Shown: in pieces, positions 1 to 7,030 of the stretch
How positions within the stretch are numbered: position 1 is the stretch's first letter
How the letters are laid out: each line of letters opens with the position of its first letter
The notes under the pieces: model-generated
Seen by the model: the letters and a program-made list of their open reading frames with translations, nothing else
The model's database searches: none
Told to the model about the DNA's origin: nothing
DNA from: DATJSJ01 sp035504175
Lineage (GTDB): Bacteria; Pseudomonadota; Alphaproteobacteria; Acetobacterales; Acetobacteraceae
Assembly (NCBI GenBank): GCA_035504175.1
Contig: DATJSJ010000307.1
Coordinates: 1-31,720, forward strand
DNA length: 31,720 nucleotides
Direction of reading: 5' to 3'
Made by a program: the position numbers and the translations under genes

Positions 1-2
1 AG

Positions 3-1385
3 GAATGGAACACGATCGTCACGGCGCACGGCCTGATCATGATCTTTTTCACGGTCATGCCGGCGATGATCGGCGGCTTCGGCAACTGGTTCATCCCGAT
101 CATGATCGTCGCCCCGGACATGGCGTTCCCGCGGCTGAACAACATCAGCTTCTGGCTGCTGGTGCCGGCCTTCTGCCTGGTGATGACCGGGCTGTTCCTG
201 GGTGAATCGGGCACCGGCTGGACGCTGTATCCGCCGCTCTCCAACTCGACTTACGAGACCGGGATCGGAATGGACTGCACGCTGTTCGCGCTGCACCTGG
301 CCGGCATCAGCTCGCTGCTCGCCTCGATCAACTTCATCACCACGATCTTCAACATGCGCGCGCCGGGCATGACGCTGCACAAGATGCCGCTGTTCGTCTG
401 GTCGCAGCTCGTCACCGCCTTCCTGCTGCTGCTGTCGATCCCGGTGCTGGCCGGCGCCATCACCATGCTGATCACCGACCGCAATTTCGGCACCGCGTTC
501 TTCGACCCGGCCGGCGGCGGCGACCCGGTGCTGTTCGAGCACCTGTTCTGGTTCTTCGGCCACCCCGAGGTCTACATCATGATCCTGCCGGGCTTCGGGA
601 TCATCAGCCACGTCATCTCGACCTTCAGCCGCAAGCCGATCTTCGGCTATCTCGGCATGGCCTACGCGATGGTGGCGATCGGGGTGGTGGGCTTCGTGGT
701 CTGGGCGCACCACATGTTCGTCTCCGGCATCAGCGTCGACACCCGGGCCTACTTCATGGCCGCGACGATGATCATCGCCGTGCCGACCGGCATCAAGGTG
801 TTCTCCTGGATCGCCACGATGTGGGGCGGCTCGATCGACCTGAAGACGCCGATGCTCTGGGCGATCGGCTTCATCTTCCTGTTCACCGTCGGCGGCGTCA
901 CCGGCGTGGTGCTGTCCAATGCCGGCATCGACCAGATCCTGCACAACACCTACTACGTGGTGGCGCACTTCCACTACGTGCTGTCGCTCGGCGCGGTGTT
1001 CTCGATCTTCGCCGGGTTCTACTACTGGATCGGCAAGATGTCCGGGCACCAGTATCCCGAGTTCTGGGGCAAGGTGCATTTCTGGATGACCTTCATCGGG
1101 GTCAACCTGACCTTCTTCCCGATGCACTTCCTGGGTGCTGCCGGCATGCCGCGGCGCTACCCGGACTATCCGGAGGCGTTCCACGGCTGGAACTTCGTCG
1201 CCTCGATCGGCGCCTACATTGCCGGGCTTTCGACCCTGGTGTTCCTGTACGTGCTCTATCGCACCTTCACCTCGCACGAGCATGTGCCCGCCAATTACTG
1301 GGGTGAGGGGGCGACGACGCTGGAATGGACGGTGAGCTCCCCACCGCCGTTCCACACCTTCGAGGAGCTGCCGCGGATCCGCTGA
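3..1385 (+). CDS. ctaD: Cytochrome c oxidase subunit I, aa3 type (5' partial)
   Basis: Catalytic subunit of the inner-membrane haem-copper oxidase, which reduces O2 and pumps protons. The reading frame is already open at base 3 (NTIVTAHGLIMIFF), so the N-terminus and the first haem a ligand lie off the window. About 460 codons remain. Visible motifs are GHPEVYIMILPG (Cu-B His at 561-563, the pump Glu and the cross-linked Tyr), the Cu-B pair HH at 708-713, KTPMLW with the K-channel Lys, and HFH at 966-974 (haem a3 and haem a ligands). The residue after the conserved His at 942-944 is Asn (945-947) where the family has Asp in HDTYY. In the bovine and Rhodobacter enzymes that Asp is a Mg/Mn ligand. 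The stop TGA overlaps the ctaB ATG by one base (TGATG), so the two are probably translationally coupled. Identity is very secure. Confidence 0.97.
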   Translation, partial: EWNTIVTAHGLIMIFFTVMPAMIGGFGNWFIPIMIVAPDMAFPRLNNISFWLLVPAFCLVMTGLFLGESGTGWTLYPPLSNSTYETGIGMDCTLFALHLAGISSLLASINFITTIFNMRAPGMTLHKMPLFVWSQLVTAFLLLLSIPVLAGAITMLITDRNFGTAFFDPAGGGDPVLFEHLFWFFGHPEVYIMILPGFGIISHVISTFSRKPIFGYLGMAYAMVAIGVVGFVVWAHHMFVSGISVDTRAYFMAATMIIAVPTGIKVFSWIATMWGGSIDLKTPMLWAIGFIFLFTVGGVTGVVLSNAGIDQILHNTYYVVAHFHYVLSLGAVFSIFAGFYYWIGKMSGHQYPEFWGKVHFWMTFIGVNLTFFPMHFLGAAGMPRRYPDYPEAFHGWNFVASIGAYIAGLSTLVFLYVLYRTFTSHEHVPANYWGEGATTLEWTVSSPPPFHTFEELPRIR

Positions 1386-2314
1386 TGCCGGACGCGCGCG
1401 GGGTGGAGGCCGCCGCCCTCGGCGTCGCCGGGGCGGAGATCCGCGACTGGATCGTCCTGCTCAAGCCCCGGGTGGTGGCGCTCGTGGTGTTCACCGGCCT
1501 CGTCGGCCTGCTGGTGGCCCCCGGGCATCTCAACCCGGTGCTGGCGGTGACCGCGATCCTGTGCATTGCCGTCGCCGCCGGGGCCGCGGGTGCGATCAAC
1601 ATGTGGTACGAGCGTGACATCGACGCGCTGATGCGTCGCACCGCGCGCCGGCCGATTCCCGCCGGCCGGATCGAGCCCGGCGAGGCGCTCGCCTACGGCG
1701 TGACGCTCGCGGCGGGCTCGGTGATCGTCATGTTCCTGGCGACCAACGTCGTCGCGGCGGGGCTGCTGGCGCTTTCGATCGTCTTCTACGTCTTCGTCTA
1801 CACGATCTGGCTGAAGCGGCGGACGCCGCAGAACATCGTCATCGGCGGCGCCGCCGGCGCCTTCCCGCCGCTGATCGGCTGGGCGGCGGTGACCGGCTCG
1901 GTCGGATGGATGCCGCTGCTGCTGTTCGCGATCATTTTCTGCTGGACGCCGCCGCATTTCTGGTCGCTGTCGCTGTTCGCGCATGCCGACTACCAGCGCG
2001 CCGGGGTGCCGATGCTGCCCGTCGTCGCCGGGGCGCGGGAGACGCGGCGGCAGGTGATGGCCTACACGCTGGTGCTGGTGCCGCTGTCGCTGCTGCCCTG
2101 GATGCTCGGTGAGACCGGCCCCGTCTACGGCTTCGCCGCGGCCGCGCTCGGCCTCGGTTTCCTGGTCTGCGCCTGGCGGGTGCTGCGCGACCGGCAGGAC
2201 GCGGCCGGGGTCAGCCTGACCCGCGATGCGCCGGCCAAGGCCGCGTTCCGCTACTCGCTGCTCTATCTCGCGGTGCTGTTCCTGGCGCTGGCGGTCGACC
2301 GGTTCGTGCGTTGA
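1385..2314 (+). CDS. ctaB: Protohaem IX farnesyltransferase (haem O synthase)
   Basis: Transfers a farnesyl group to haem b to give haem O, the precursor of haem A in the adjacent aa3 oxidase. It is an integral membrane UbiA-family prenyltransferase. The 309-residue product has the family length, about nine hydrophobic helices, and the prenyl-diphosphate motif NMWYERDID at residues 72-80 followed by MRRTARRP at 83-90. A further in-frame ATG lies 60 bases upstream inside ctaD. I chose 1385 because LKPRVV then falls near residue 26 as in homologues, and because the start overlaps the ctaD stop (TGATG). It is an operon member between ctaD and a small membrane-protein gene. Confidence 0.95.
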   Translation: MPDARGVEAAALGVAGAEIRDWIVLLKPRVVALVVFTGLVGLLVAPGHLNPVLAVTAILCIAVAAGAAGAINMWYERDIDALMRRTARRPIPAGRIEPGEALAYGVTLAAGSVIVMFLATNVVAAGLLALSIVFYVFVYTIWLKRRTPQNIVIGGAAGAFPPLIGWAAVTGSVGWMPLLLFAIIFCWTPPHFWSLSLFAHADYQRAGVPMLPVVAGARETRRQVMAYTLVLVPLSLLPWMLGETGPVYGFAAAALGLGFLVCAWRVLRDRQDAAGVSLTRDAPAKAAFRYSLLYLAVLFLALAVDRFVR

Positions 2315-2319
2315 ACGCG

Positions 2320-2469
2320 ATGTCGGACTTTCCGCCGCGGCCGACGCCGGAGCAGGCGGCGGAGATGCGGCGCCGCCGGCGGGGGCGTAACGTCGCCATG
2401 CTGGTGGTGCTGCTCGCGCTCGCCGCGCTGTTCTATGCCATCGCCATGGTCAGGCTGGCGGGGCATTGA
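2320..2469 (+). CDS. Small one-helix protein in the cox cluster (CoxF-like)
   Basis: A 49-residue product starts at ATG 2320, five bases after the ctaB stop. An in-frame TTG at 2311 overlaps ctaB and is an alternative start. The layout is an N-terminal PxxPTPEQAAEM segment, an Arg-rich stretch (residues 17-24), then one hydrophobic helix at about 26-46, which predicts a cytoplasmic N-terminus by the positive-inside rule. Alphaproteobacterial cox clusters often carry a tiny protein of this type (CoxF, or 'cytochrome oxidase assembly' small protein) between ctaB and ctaG. The position and architecture fit, but I see no diagnostic motif. A role as oxidase assembly or accessory subunit is inferred from context only. 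Confidence 0.8.
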   Translation: MSDFPPRPTPEQAAEMRRRRRGRNVAMLVVLLALAALFYAIAMVRLAGH

Positions 2470-2550
2470 GCGCGGGCGGCATGCGCCGGACCTTGAACGG
2501 CAAGGGGATTTGCGGGAGATGATACGTCACGGTTTCGCGGGTGGCTGGGC

Positions 2551-3429
2551 ATGAGCAGCGACGTGCATGGGGCGACGGCCGATCATCTGGCGAGCGACGT
2601 CACGCCGGCGCCGCTATCGTCCGGACTGAAGCAGCCGTATCACCTGGTCGATCCCAGCCCGTGGCCGATCATCGGCGCGCTCGGCGGCGGGCTCACCGTG
2701 CTCGGCATCATCTGGGTTGCGCATTTCGGCTCCTACTGGCTGCTGGCACTCGGCATCCTGATCGTGCTGTCGGTGATGGTCCTGTGGTGGCGCGACGTGC
2801 TGCGGGAGAGCCGCGCCGCCGGGGTGCACACGCCGGTCGTCCGGCTCGGGCTGCGCTACGGCATGGCCCTGTTCATCTCCAGCGAGGTGATGTTCTTCGT
2901 CGCCTTCTTCTGGGCGTTCTTCAATTTCGCGCTGTTCCCCGACCACGTCTCCGGCGCCAAGGTGCCGATGTGGCCGCCGCTCGGCGTGCACACCTTCGAT
3001 CCGTTCAGCCTGCCCTTCCTCAATACGATGATCCTGCTGCTCTCCGGCTGCACGATCACCTGGGCGCATCACAGCCTGATCGAGAATGACCGCCGGCACC
3101 TGATCATCGGCCTCGGCCTGACCATCCTGCTGGGTCTGTCGTTCACCAGCCTGCAGGCCTGGGAATACTCGATGGCGCCGTGGCCGTTCTCGGGCGGCAT
3201 CTATCCGTCGGTGTTCTTCCTTGCGACCGGCTTCCATGGCTTTCACGTCATGGTCGGCACCACCTTCCTGATCGTCTGCTGGTTCCGTGCCCGGCGCGGC
3301 GACTTCTCGCCGCAGCGGCATTTCGGCTTCGAGGCCGCGGCCTGGTACTGGCACTTCGTCGACGTGGTGTGGCTGTTCCTGTTCGTCTGCATTTACTGGT
3401 GGGGCGCCGGCCCGCCGGCGCTCGAGTAG
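2551..3429 (+). CDS. ctaE: Cytochrome c oxidase subunit III
   Basis: Core membrane subunit of the aa3 oxidase, which stabilises subunit I and proton uptake. The 292-residue product has seven hydrophobic segments. Family hallmarks include KQPYHLVDPSPWPI near the N-terminus, SSEVMFFVAFFWAFF in the third helix region, WAHHSLIEND, FFLATGFHGFHV and WYWHFVDVVWLFLF near the C-terminus. No alternative start exists in frame before an upstream stop, so ATG 2551 is firm. An 11-codon ORF (2519-2554) overlaps this start as ATGA and might couple translation. The gene normally just upstream, ctaG, is absent. Confidence 0.97.
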   Translation: MSSDVHGATADHLASDVTPAPLSSGLKQPYHLVDPSPWPIIGALGGGLTVLGIIWVAHFGSYWLLALGILIVLSVMVLWWRDVLRESRAAGVHTPVVRLGLRYGMALFISSEVMFFVAFFWAFFNFALFPDHVSGAKVPMWPPLGVHTFDPFSLPFLNTMILLLSGCTITWAHHSLIENDRRHLIIGLGLTILLGLSFTSLQAWEYSMAPWPFSGGIYPSVFFLATGFHGFHVMVGTTFLIVCWFRARRGDFSPQRHFGFEAAAWYWHFVDVVWLFLFVCIYWWGAGPPALE

Positions 3430-3443
3430 GCCGGGCGGGGCCG

Positions 3444-3809
3444 GTGTCGGGCTCGGCCACCGGGCCCTCCATCGCGCAGGTGGCGCTGACCGGCCGCTGC
3501 CCGCGTTGCGGCCGCGGGCCGCTGTTCGCCGGGCTGCTGACGGTGCGGCAATCCTGTCCGGTCTGCGGCCTCGATCTCAGCCAGGTCGATACCGGCGATG
3601 GCGGCGCCTTCGCCGGGATCATGGTGGTCAGCGTGGTGATCGTGGCGCTCGCCTTCTGGGTGGAGTTCCGCTTCGCGCCGCCGCTGTGGGTGCATATCGT
3701 GCTCTGGCCGGTGCTGACCGTGCCGCTCAGCATCGCGGTGATGCGCGTGGCCAAGGCCGGGCTGGTTGCGGCACAGTACCACTACCGCAAGCGTGAGATG
3801 GGGCTTTGA
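3444..3809 (+). CDS. DUF983 family membrane protein
   Basis: A 121-residue protein with a GTG start at 3444, just after ctaE. Two CxxC pairs (CPRC at 19-22, CPVC at 38-41) form a probable zinc ribbon. They are followed by DTGDGGAFAG and two hydrophobic helices (about 55-75 and 80-100), then a basic tail. This matches DUF983, which sits between coxC and SURF1 in many alphaproteobacterial oxidase clusters and whose biochemical role is unknown. An assembly or metal-handling role is plausible but unproven. The frame stays open upstream through ctaE in another frame, but the DUF983 similarity begins close to the chosen GTG. The stop overlaps the SURF1 frame. Confidence 0.88.
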   Translation: MSGSATGPSIAQVALTGRCPRCGRGPLFAGLLTVRQSCPVCGLDLSQVDTGDGGAFAGIMVVSVVIVALAFWVEFRFAPPLWVHIVLWPVLTVPLSIAVMRVAKAGLVAAQYHYRKREMGL

Positions 3810-3811
3810 GT

Positions 3812-4522
3812 GTGCTTGCCATGCCGGCGCTGCGGGCGCCGCTGCGGCGCCTGCTCGGTCCATTGCTGCTGACGCTCGGGATGCTGGCAATCCTGGTTGG
3901 GCTCGGCGTCTGGCAACTGCATCGCCTGACCTGGAAGGAGGGCCTGCTGACGGAGATCGCGCGCGCCGAGGCGGCGCCGCCGGTGCCGCTGCCGGCACAT
4001 CCGCGTCCCTTCACCAAGGTCAGCGTGCACGGTCGGCTGCAGAGCGAGGTGACGGCCTGGTACGGTGTCAGCGTGCGCAACACGCCGCAGGGGCGGGCCA
4101 TGGGCGCCGACCTGATCGAGCCGCTCGATCGCGCCGGGGCGCCGCCGGTGCTGGTCGATCGTGGCTGGGTACCGGACCAGCCGGCGGCGCCGATCGCCGA
4201 GCCGCCGGGCGAGGTCACCGTGAACGGCTTCATCCGCCACACGGAGCGGCCTGGCTGGCTGAGCGCCCCTGACGATCCGGAGGCGCGGCGCTTCTTTTCC
4301 CCGGACGTGCCGGTGATGGCGGCGGCGCTCGGGCTCAAGCAGGTGGCGCCGTTCCTGCTCATCGCCATGGGTCCATCCGAGCCCGGGCAATATCCGGCCC
4401 CGGCGCAGCACTTGCCGCGGCCGCTCAACAACCATCTCAACTACGCGCTGACGTGGTTCGGGCTGGCCGGGGCGCTGCTGGTCATTTTCGTCCTCTGGGC
4501 CCGCAAGGCGGTTCGCGCATGA
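3812..4522 (+). CDS. surf1: SURF1 family cytochrome oxidase assembly protein
   Basis: Assists insertion of haem a into subunit I at the membrane. The product of about 236 residues has the SURF1 layout: one N-terminal helix (LLLTLGMLAILVGLGVWQLHR), a periplasmic domain with VDRGWVP, and a C-terminal helix preceded by NNHLNYALTWFGLA, which is the most diagnostic motif. Start choice is uncertain among TTG 3806, GTG 3812 and ATG 3821. A purine-rich GAGATGGGG ends about eight bases before the GTG, which I prefer. The stop overlaps the next start as ATGA. Confidence 0.92.
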   Translation: MLAMPALRAPLRRLLGPLLLTLGMLAILVGLGVWQLHRLTWKEGLLTEIARAEAAPPVPLPAHPRPFTKVSVHGRLQSEVTAWYGVSVRNTPQGRAMGADLIEPLDRAGAPPVLVDRGWVPDQPAAPIAEPPGEVTVNGFIRHTERPGWLSAPDDPEARRFFSPDVPVMAAALGLKQVAPFLLIAMGPSEPGQYPAPAQHLPRPLNNHLNYALTWFGLAGALLVIFVLWARKAVRA

Positions 4523-6045
4523 ATGCACCCCTGGCGCCGTCTCAGGCGGCCTATGCGCGCGCGGCGGCGCGCTTCGCCCGTATCGCCACGATCGGCGAGG
4601 CGTCATCGATGCTGTCCTGGGACGCGGCGGCGGTGATGCCGCCGGGTGGTGCGGCGGCGCGCGGCGACCAGCTCGCCGTGCTGGCCGGGCTGGCGCACGG
4701 GCTGCTGACCGCGCCGGAGCTCGCCGACGATCTCGACGCGGCCGAGGCAGGCGCGCCCGATCCCGATCCGGATTCTGGCCCTTGGCAGGCGGCCAATCTG
4801 CGGCTGATGCGCCACGCGCAGATCCGCGCCACGGCGCTGCCGCACGATCTCGTCGAAGCACAGGCGCGCGCCAATTCGGCCTGCGAGACGGTCTGGCGCG
4901 AGGCACGGCGCACCGCCGACTTTCCCCTGGTCGAGGAGCCGCTGGCGGAGGTGGTGCGGCTGATCCGCGAGGCCGCCGCCGCGCTCGCGCCGGCGTTGGG
5001 TCTCTCGCCGTACGACGCGCTGATGGACGGGTTCCAGCGCGGCATCGGTGTTGCCGATGTGGCACCAGTGTTCGACCGGTATCGTGACTTTCTCGCCGAG
5101 GCCCTGCCGCGCGCCGAGCAACGCCAGGCGCGGGAAGCATCGCCGCTGCGGCCGCAGGGCCCGTTTCCGGCCGCGGTGCAGGAGGCGCTCTGCCACGCAT
5201 TGTCGGAGCGCGCCGGACTCGATTACCGGCACGCGCGGCTCGACCGCTCGACGCATCCGTTCTGCGGCGGCACGCCCACGGATGTGCGCATCACCACCCG
5301 TTACGACGAGGCGGATTTCGCCCAGGCGCTGATGGGGGTGATGCACGAGACCGGCCACGCGCTGTATGAGCGCGGCCTGCCGGCCGCGCATGCGCGCCAG
5401 CCGGTCGGCGAGGCGGCCGGGATGGCGGCGCATGAGAGCCAGTCGCTGCTGATCGAGATGCAGGCCTGCCGCTCCGATGCCTATCTCGCCTGGCTCGGGC
5501 CGCTGCTGCACCAGCGTTTCGGCGGCGATGCCGCGCCATACGAGGCGGGGAATCTGGCGCGACTCTGGCGGCACGTCGCGCGCGGCTTCATCCGCGTCGA
5601 GGCGGATGAGATGACCTATCCCGCGCATGTCATCCTGCGCTTCAACCTCGAGCAGGCACTGGTCGCCGGCACGCTGGCGGTGCGCGACCTGCCCGGCGCC
5701 TGGAATGACGGCATGCACGCGCTGCTCGGCATCACCCCGCCGGATGACGCGCAGGGCTGCCTGCAGGACATCCATTGGTACGATGGCGGGTTCGGGTATT
5801 TCCCGAGCTACACGCTCGGCGCCATGGCGGCGGCGCAGCTGATGGCGGCGGCGCGCCGGGCGGTGCCGGGGCTCGAGGCAGCGCTGCTGCAGGGAGATCT
5901 CGCGCCGCTGCTGGCGTGGCTGCGCGAGCACGTCCACGCCCGTGGCAGCCTGCTCGGCTTCAACGACCTGCTGCGCGAGGCGACCGGCAAGCCGCTCGAT
6001 CCCGCGGATTTCGTCGCGCATCTGACGGCGCGCTACCTCGGCTGA
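4519..6045 (+). CDS. M32 family metallocarboxypeptidase (Taq carboxypeptidase type)
   Basis: Zinc-dependent enzyme removing C-terminal residues from peptides, probably in the cytoplasm, as no signal peptide is seen. The product has 508 residues, the usual M32 length. The active site HETGH is at residues 276-280, and the third ligand Glu of HESQS is at 306. The spacing of 30 matches the Pyrococcus enzyme (H269/H273/E299). Other family signatures are MLSWDAAAVMPPGG near the N-terminus and DVRITTRY before the HExxH. ATG 4519 overlaps the SURF1 stop (ATGA), so it is co-transcribed with and probably coupled to the oxidase assembly genes. Its link to the oxidase is not obvious; chance operon capture is as likely as a functional tie. 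Confidence 0.94.
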   Translation: MNAPLAPSQAAYARAAARFARIATIGEASSMLSWDAAAVMPPGGAAARGDQLAVLAGLAHGLLTAPELADDLDAAEAGAPDPDPDSGPWQAANLRLMRHAQIRATALPHDLVEAQARANSACETVWREARRTADFPLVEEPLAEVVRLIREAAAALAPALGLSPYDALMDGFQRGIGVADVAPVFDRYRDFLAEALPRAEQRQAREASPLRPQGPFPAAVQEALCHALSERAGLDYRHARLDRSTHPFCGGTPTDVRITTRYDEADFAQALMGVMHETGHALYERGLPAAHARQPVGEAAGMAAHESQSLLIEMQACRSDAYLAWLGPLLHQRFGGDAAPYEAGNLARLWRHVARGFIRVEADEMTYPAHVILRFNLEQALVAGTLAVRDLPGAWNDGMHALLGITPPDDAQGCLQDIHWYDGGFGYFPSYTLGAMAAAQLMAAARRAVPGLEAALLQGDLAPLLAWLREHVHARGSLLGFNDLLREATGKPLDPADFVAHLTARYLG

Positions 6046-6112
6046 GCGGGCCGTGCCGCGCATGTAACATGCGGTGGTAGGTAATCTATGCGGTCATATG
6101 GGCCACCCGTCG

Positions 6113-6124
6113 GGTAACTTTACC
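6113..6124. promoter_or_regulatory. Inverted repeat, possible activator site upstream of PEP-CTERM gene
   Basis: GGTAA and TTACC flank two bases. The centre is about 108 bases before the start point predicted from the sigma-54 element at 6200-6215, a usual distance for an enhancer-binding protein. A direct repeat ATGCGGT occurs nearby at 6069-6075 and 6088-6094. Regulation by a PrsR-type activator is inference; neither prsK/prsR nor rpoN is in the window. Confidence 0.3.
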
Positions 6125-6199
6125 AGTTGCAACCGGCCGGGCCTGCGCTCAAGCCGGTCCGTCGTGATAAGATCCTGATCTCCCAAGCTATTTCTACAA

Positions 6200-6215
6200 T
6201 GGCACGATTATCGCA
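6200..6215 (+). promoter_or_regulatory. Candidate sigma-54 (-24/-12) promoter of the PEP-CTERM gene
   Basis: TGGCACG-ATTA-TCGCA matches the RpoN consensus TGGCACG-N4-TTGCA at every position but one (T to C in the -12 box), with exact spacing. The predicted transcript would start near 6226, giving a leader of about 37 bases before ATG 6263. PEP-CTERM genes in several proteobacteria are known to depend on RpoN with the PrsK/PrsR two-component system, which supports the assignment. Confidence 0.65.
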
Positions 6216-6262
6216 TTGACGGGCGGTGCGTCGCCGTTCGTCAAAAAGGAAGTTTTTCGAAG

Positions 6263-6919
6263 ATGTCGCGTCACGTTCTTCAGGCTGTTCTTATCGCCGG
6301 TTCCACGCTTGCGATGCTCGGGGTGGCGCACGCCACGCCGTCGCCGACAACGACGGTTGCCGGCAGCGCCAGTTTTTCAGATCTCACCAACAACAATCAC
6401 CTGATCGTCCATGATGCCTTCAACGGCACCGGGTACAACGGCGGCAATTTCTCCGTCGACGTCCAGGCCGGCGGCTCCGCGGTGACGATGTCGGACTTCC
6501 TTGACCTCTGCACCTACATCACGGCCAGCGGCAACCAGACGCAGACCGACGACATTTCGGTCACGTTCAACATCACCCAGCCCGGCACGGGCAGCGGCTC
6601 GCTCGGCGGGTCGACGACCGAGACCCAGACCGTGCACGGGGTCTGGATCTTCCAGACATACGACTACAGCGGCACGATCACCTGGGACGACCCGCTCAGC
6701 ATTGCGCTCGACAACGGCCAGGCGCTGACCATCAACCTGTCGGACACGACGCTCACCGCCGGCAACAACTGTTACGGCTATGACGCGTGCGGCAAGGTCG
6801 ATGCCAGCTTCCAGCTCAGCGATCCGGCGCCGACGCCGGCCCCTGAACCAGCGAGCATTGCCCTGCTGGGCTCCGGTCTGTTCGGCCTCGGCTTCCTCAC
6901 CCGCCGCAAGCGGCGCTGA
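6263..6919 (+). CDS. PEP-CTERM sorted exoprotein
   Basis: A secreted protein of 218 residues. Residues 1-24 are a Sec signal peptide ending AHA. The mature region is rich in Thr, Ser, Asn and Gly, as expected for a beta-rich extracellular protein, and has three Cys, two of them close together in NNCYGYDACGK. The C-terminus is a full PEP-CTERM signal: a Pro-rich linker, PEPASIALLG from residue 194, a hydrophobic helix, then RRKRR. Exosortase (EpsH/XrtA family) would recognise PEP, and the product probably goes to the outer surface or exopolysaccharide matrix. AAGGAAG at 6248-6254 is a good ribosome site for ATG 6263. In-frame and out-of-frame upstream starts lack it. The mature domain is not one I recognise, and no exosortase gene is in the window. 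Confidence 0.88.
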   Translation: MSRHVLQAVLIAGSTLAMLGVAHATPSPTTTVAGSASFSDLTNNNHLIVHDAFNGTGYNGGNFSVDVQAGGSAVTMSDFLDLCTYITASGNQTQTDDISVTFNITQPGTGSGSLGGSTTETQTVHGVWIFQTYDYSGTITWDDPLSIALDNGQALTINLSDTTLTAGNNCYGYDACGKVDASFQLSDPAPTPAPEPASIALLGSGLFGLGFLTRRKRR

Positions 6920-6983
6920 TCCGTCGTTCGCGCGGGACCGGGAGTCCGGCCCCGCGCGTCTTCGCCTCACCTGGTGAAGGGGT

Positions 6984-7002
6984 CCAGGGGCAAGGCCCCT
7001 GG
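6984..7002. terminator. GC-rich hairpin between convergent genes
   Basis: CCAGGGGC and GCCCCTGG form a perfect 8-bp stem with loop AAG, in the 111-base gap between the convergent PEP-CTERM and esterase genes. There is no T tract, so if it terminates it would need help. The surrounding phrase GGTCC-hairpin-CGGG resembles a short palindrome that recurs between genes in related alphaproteobacteria. This is recollection, not a search. Confidence 0.45.
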
Positions 7003-7030
7003 CGGGTGCGGGCGGAGCCCGCTCTTCTCT

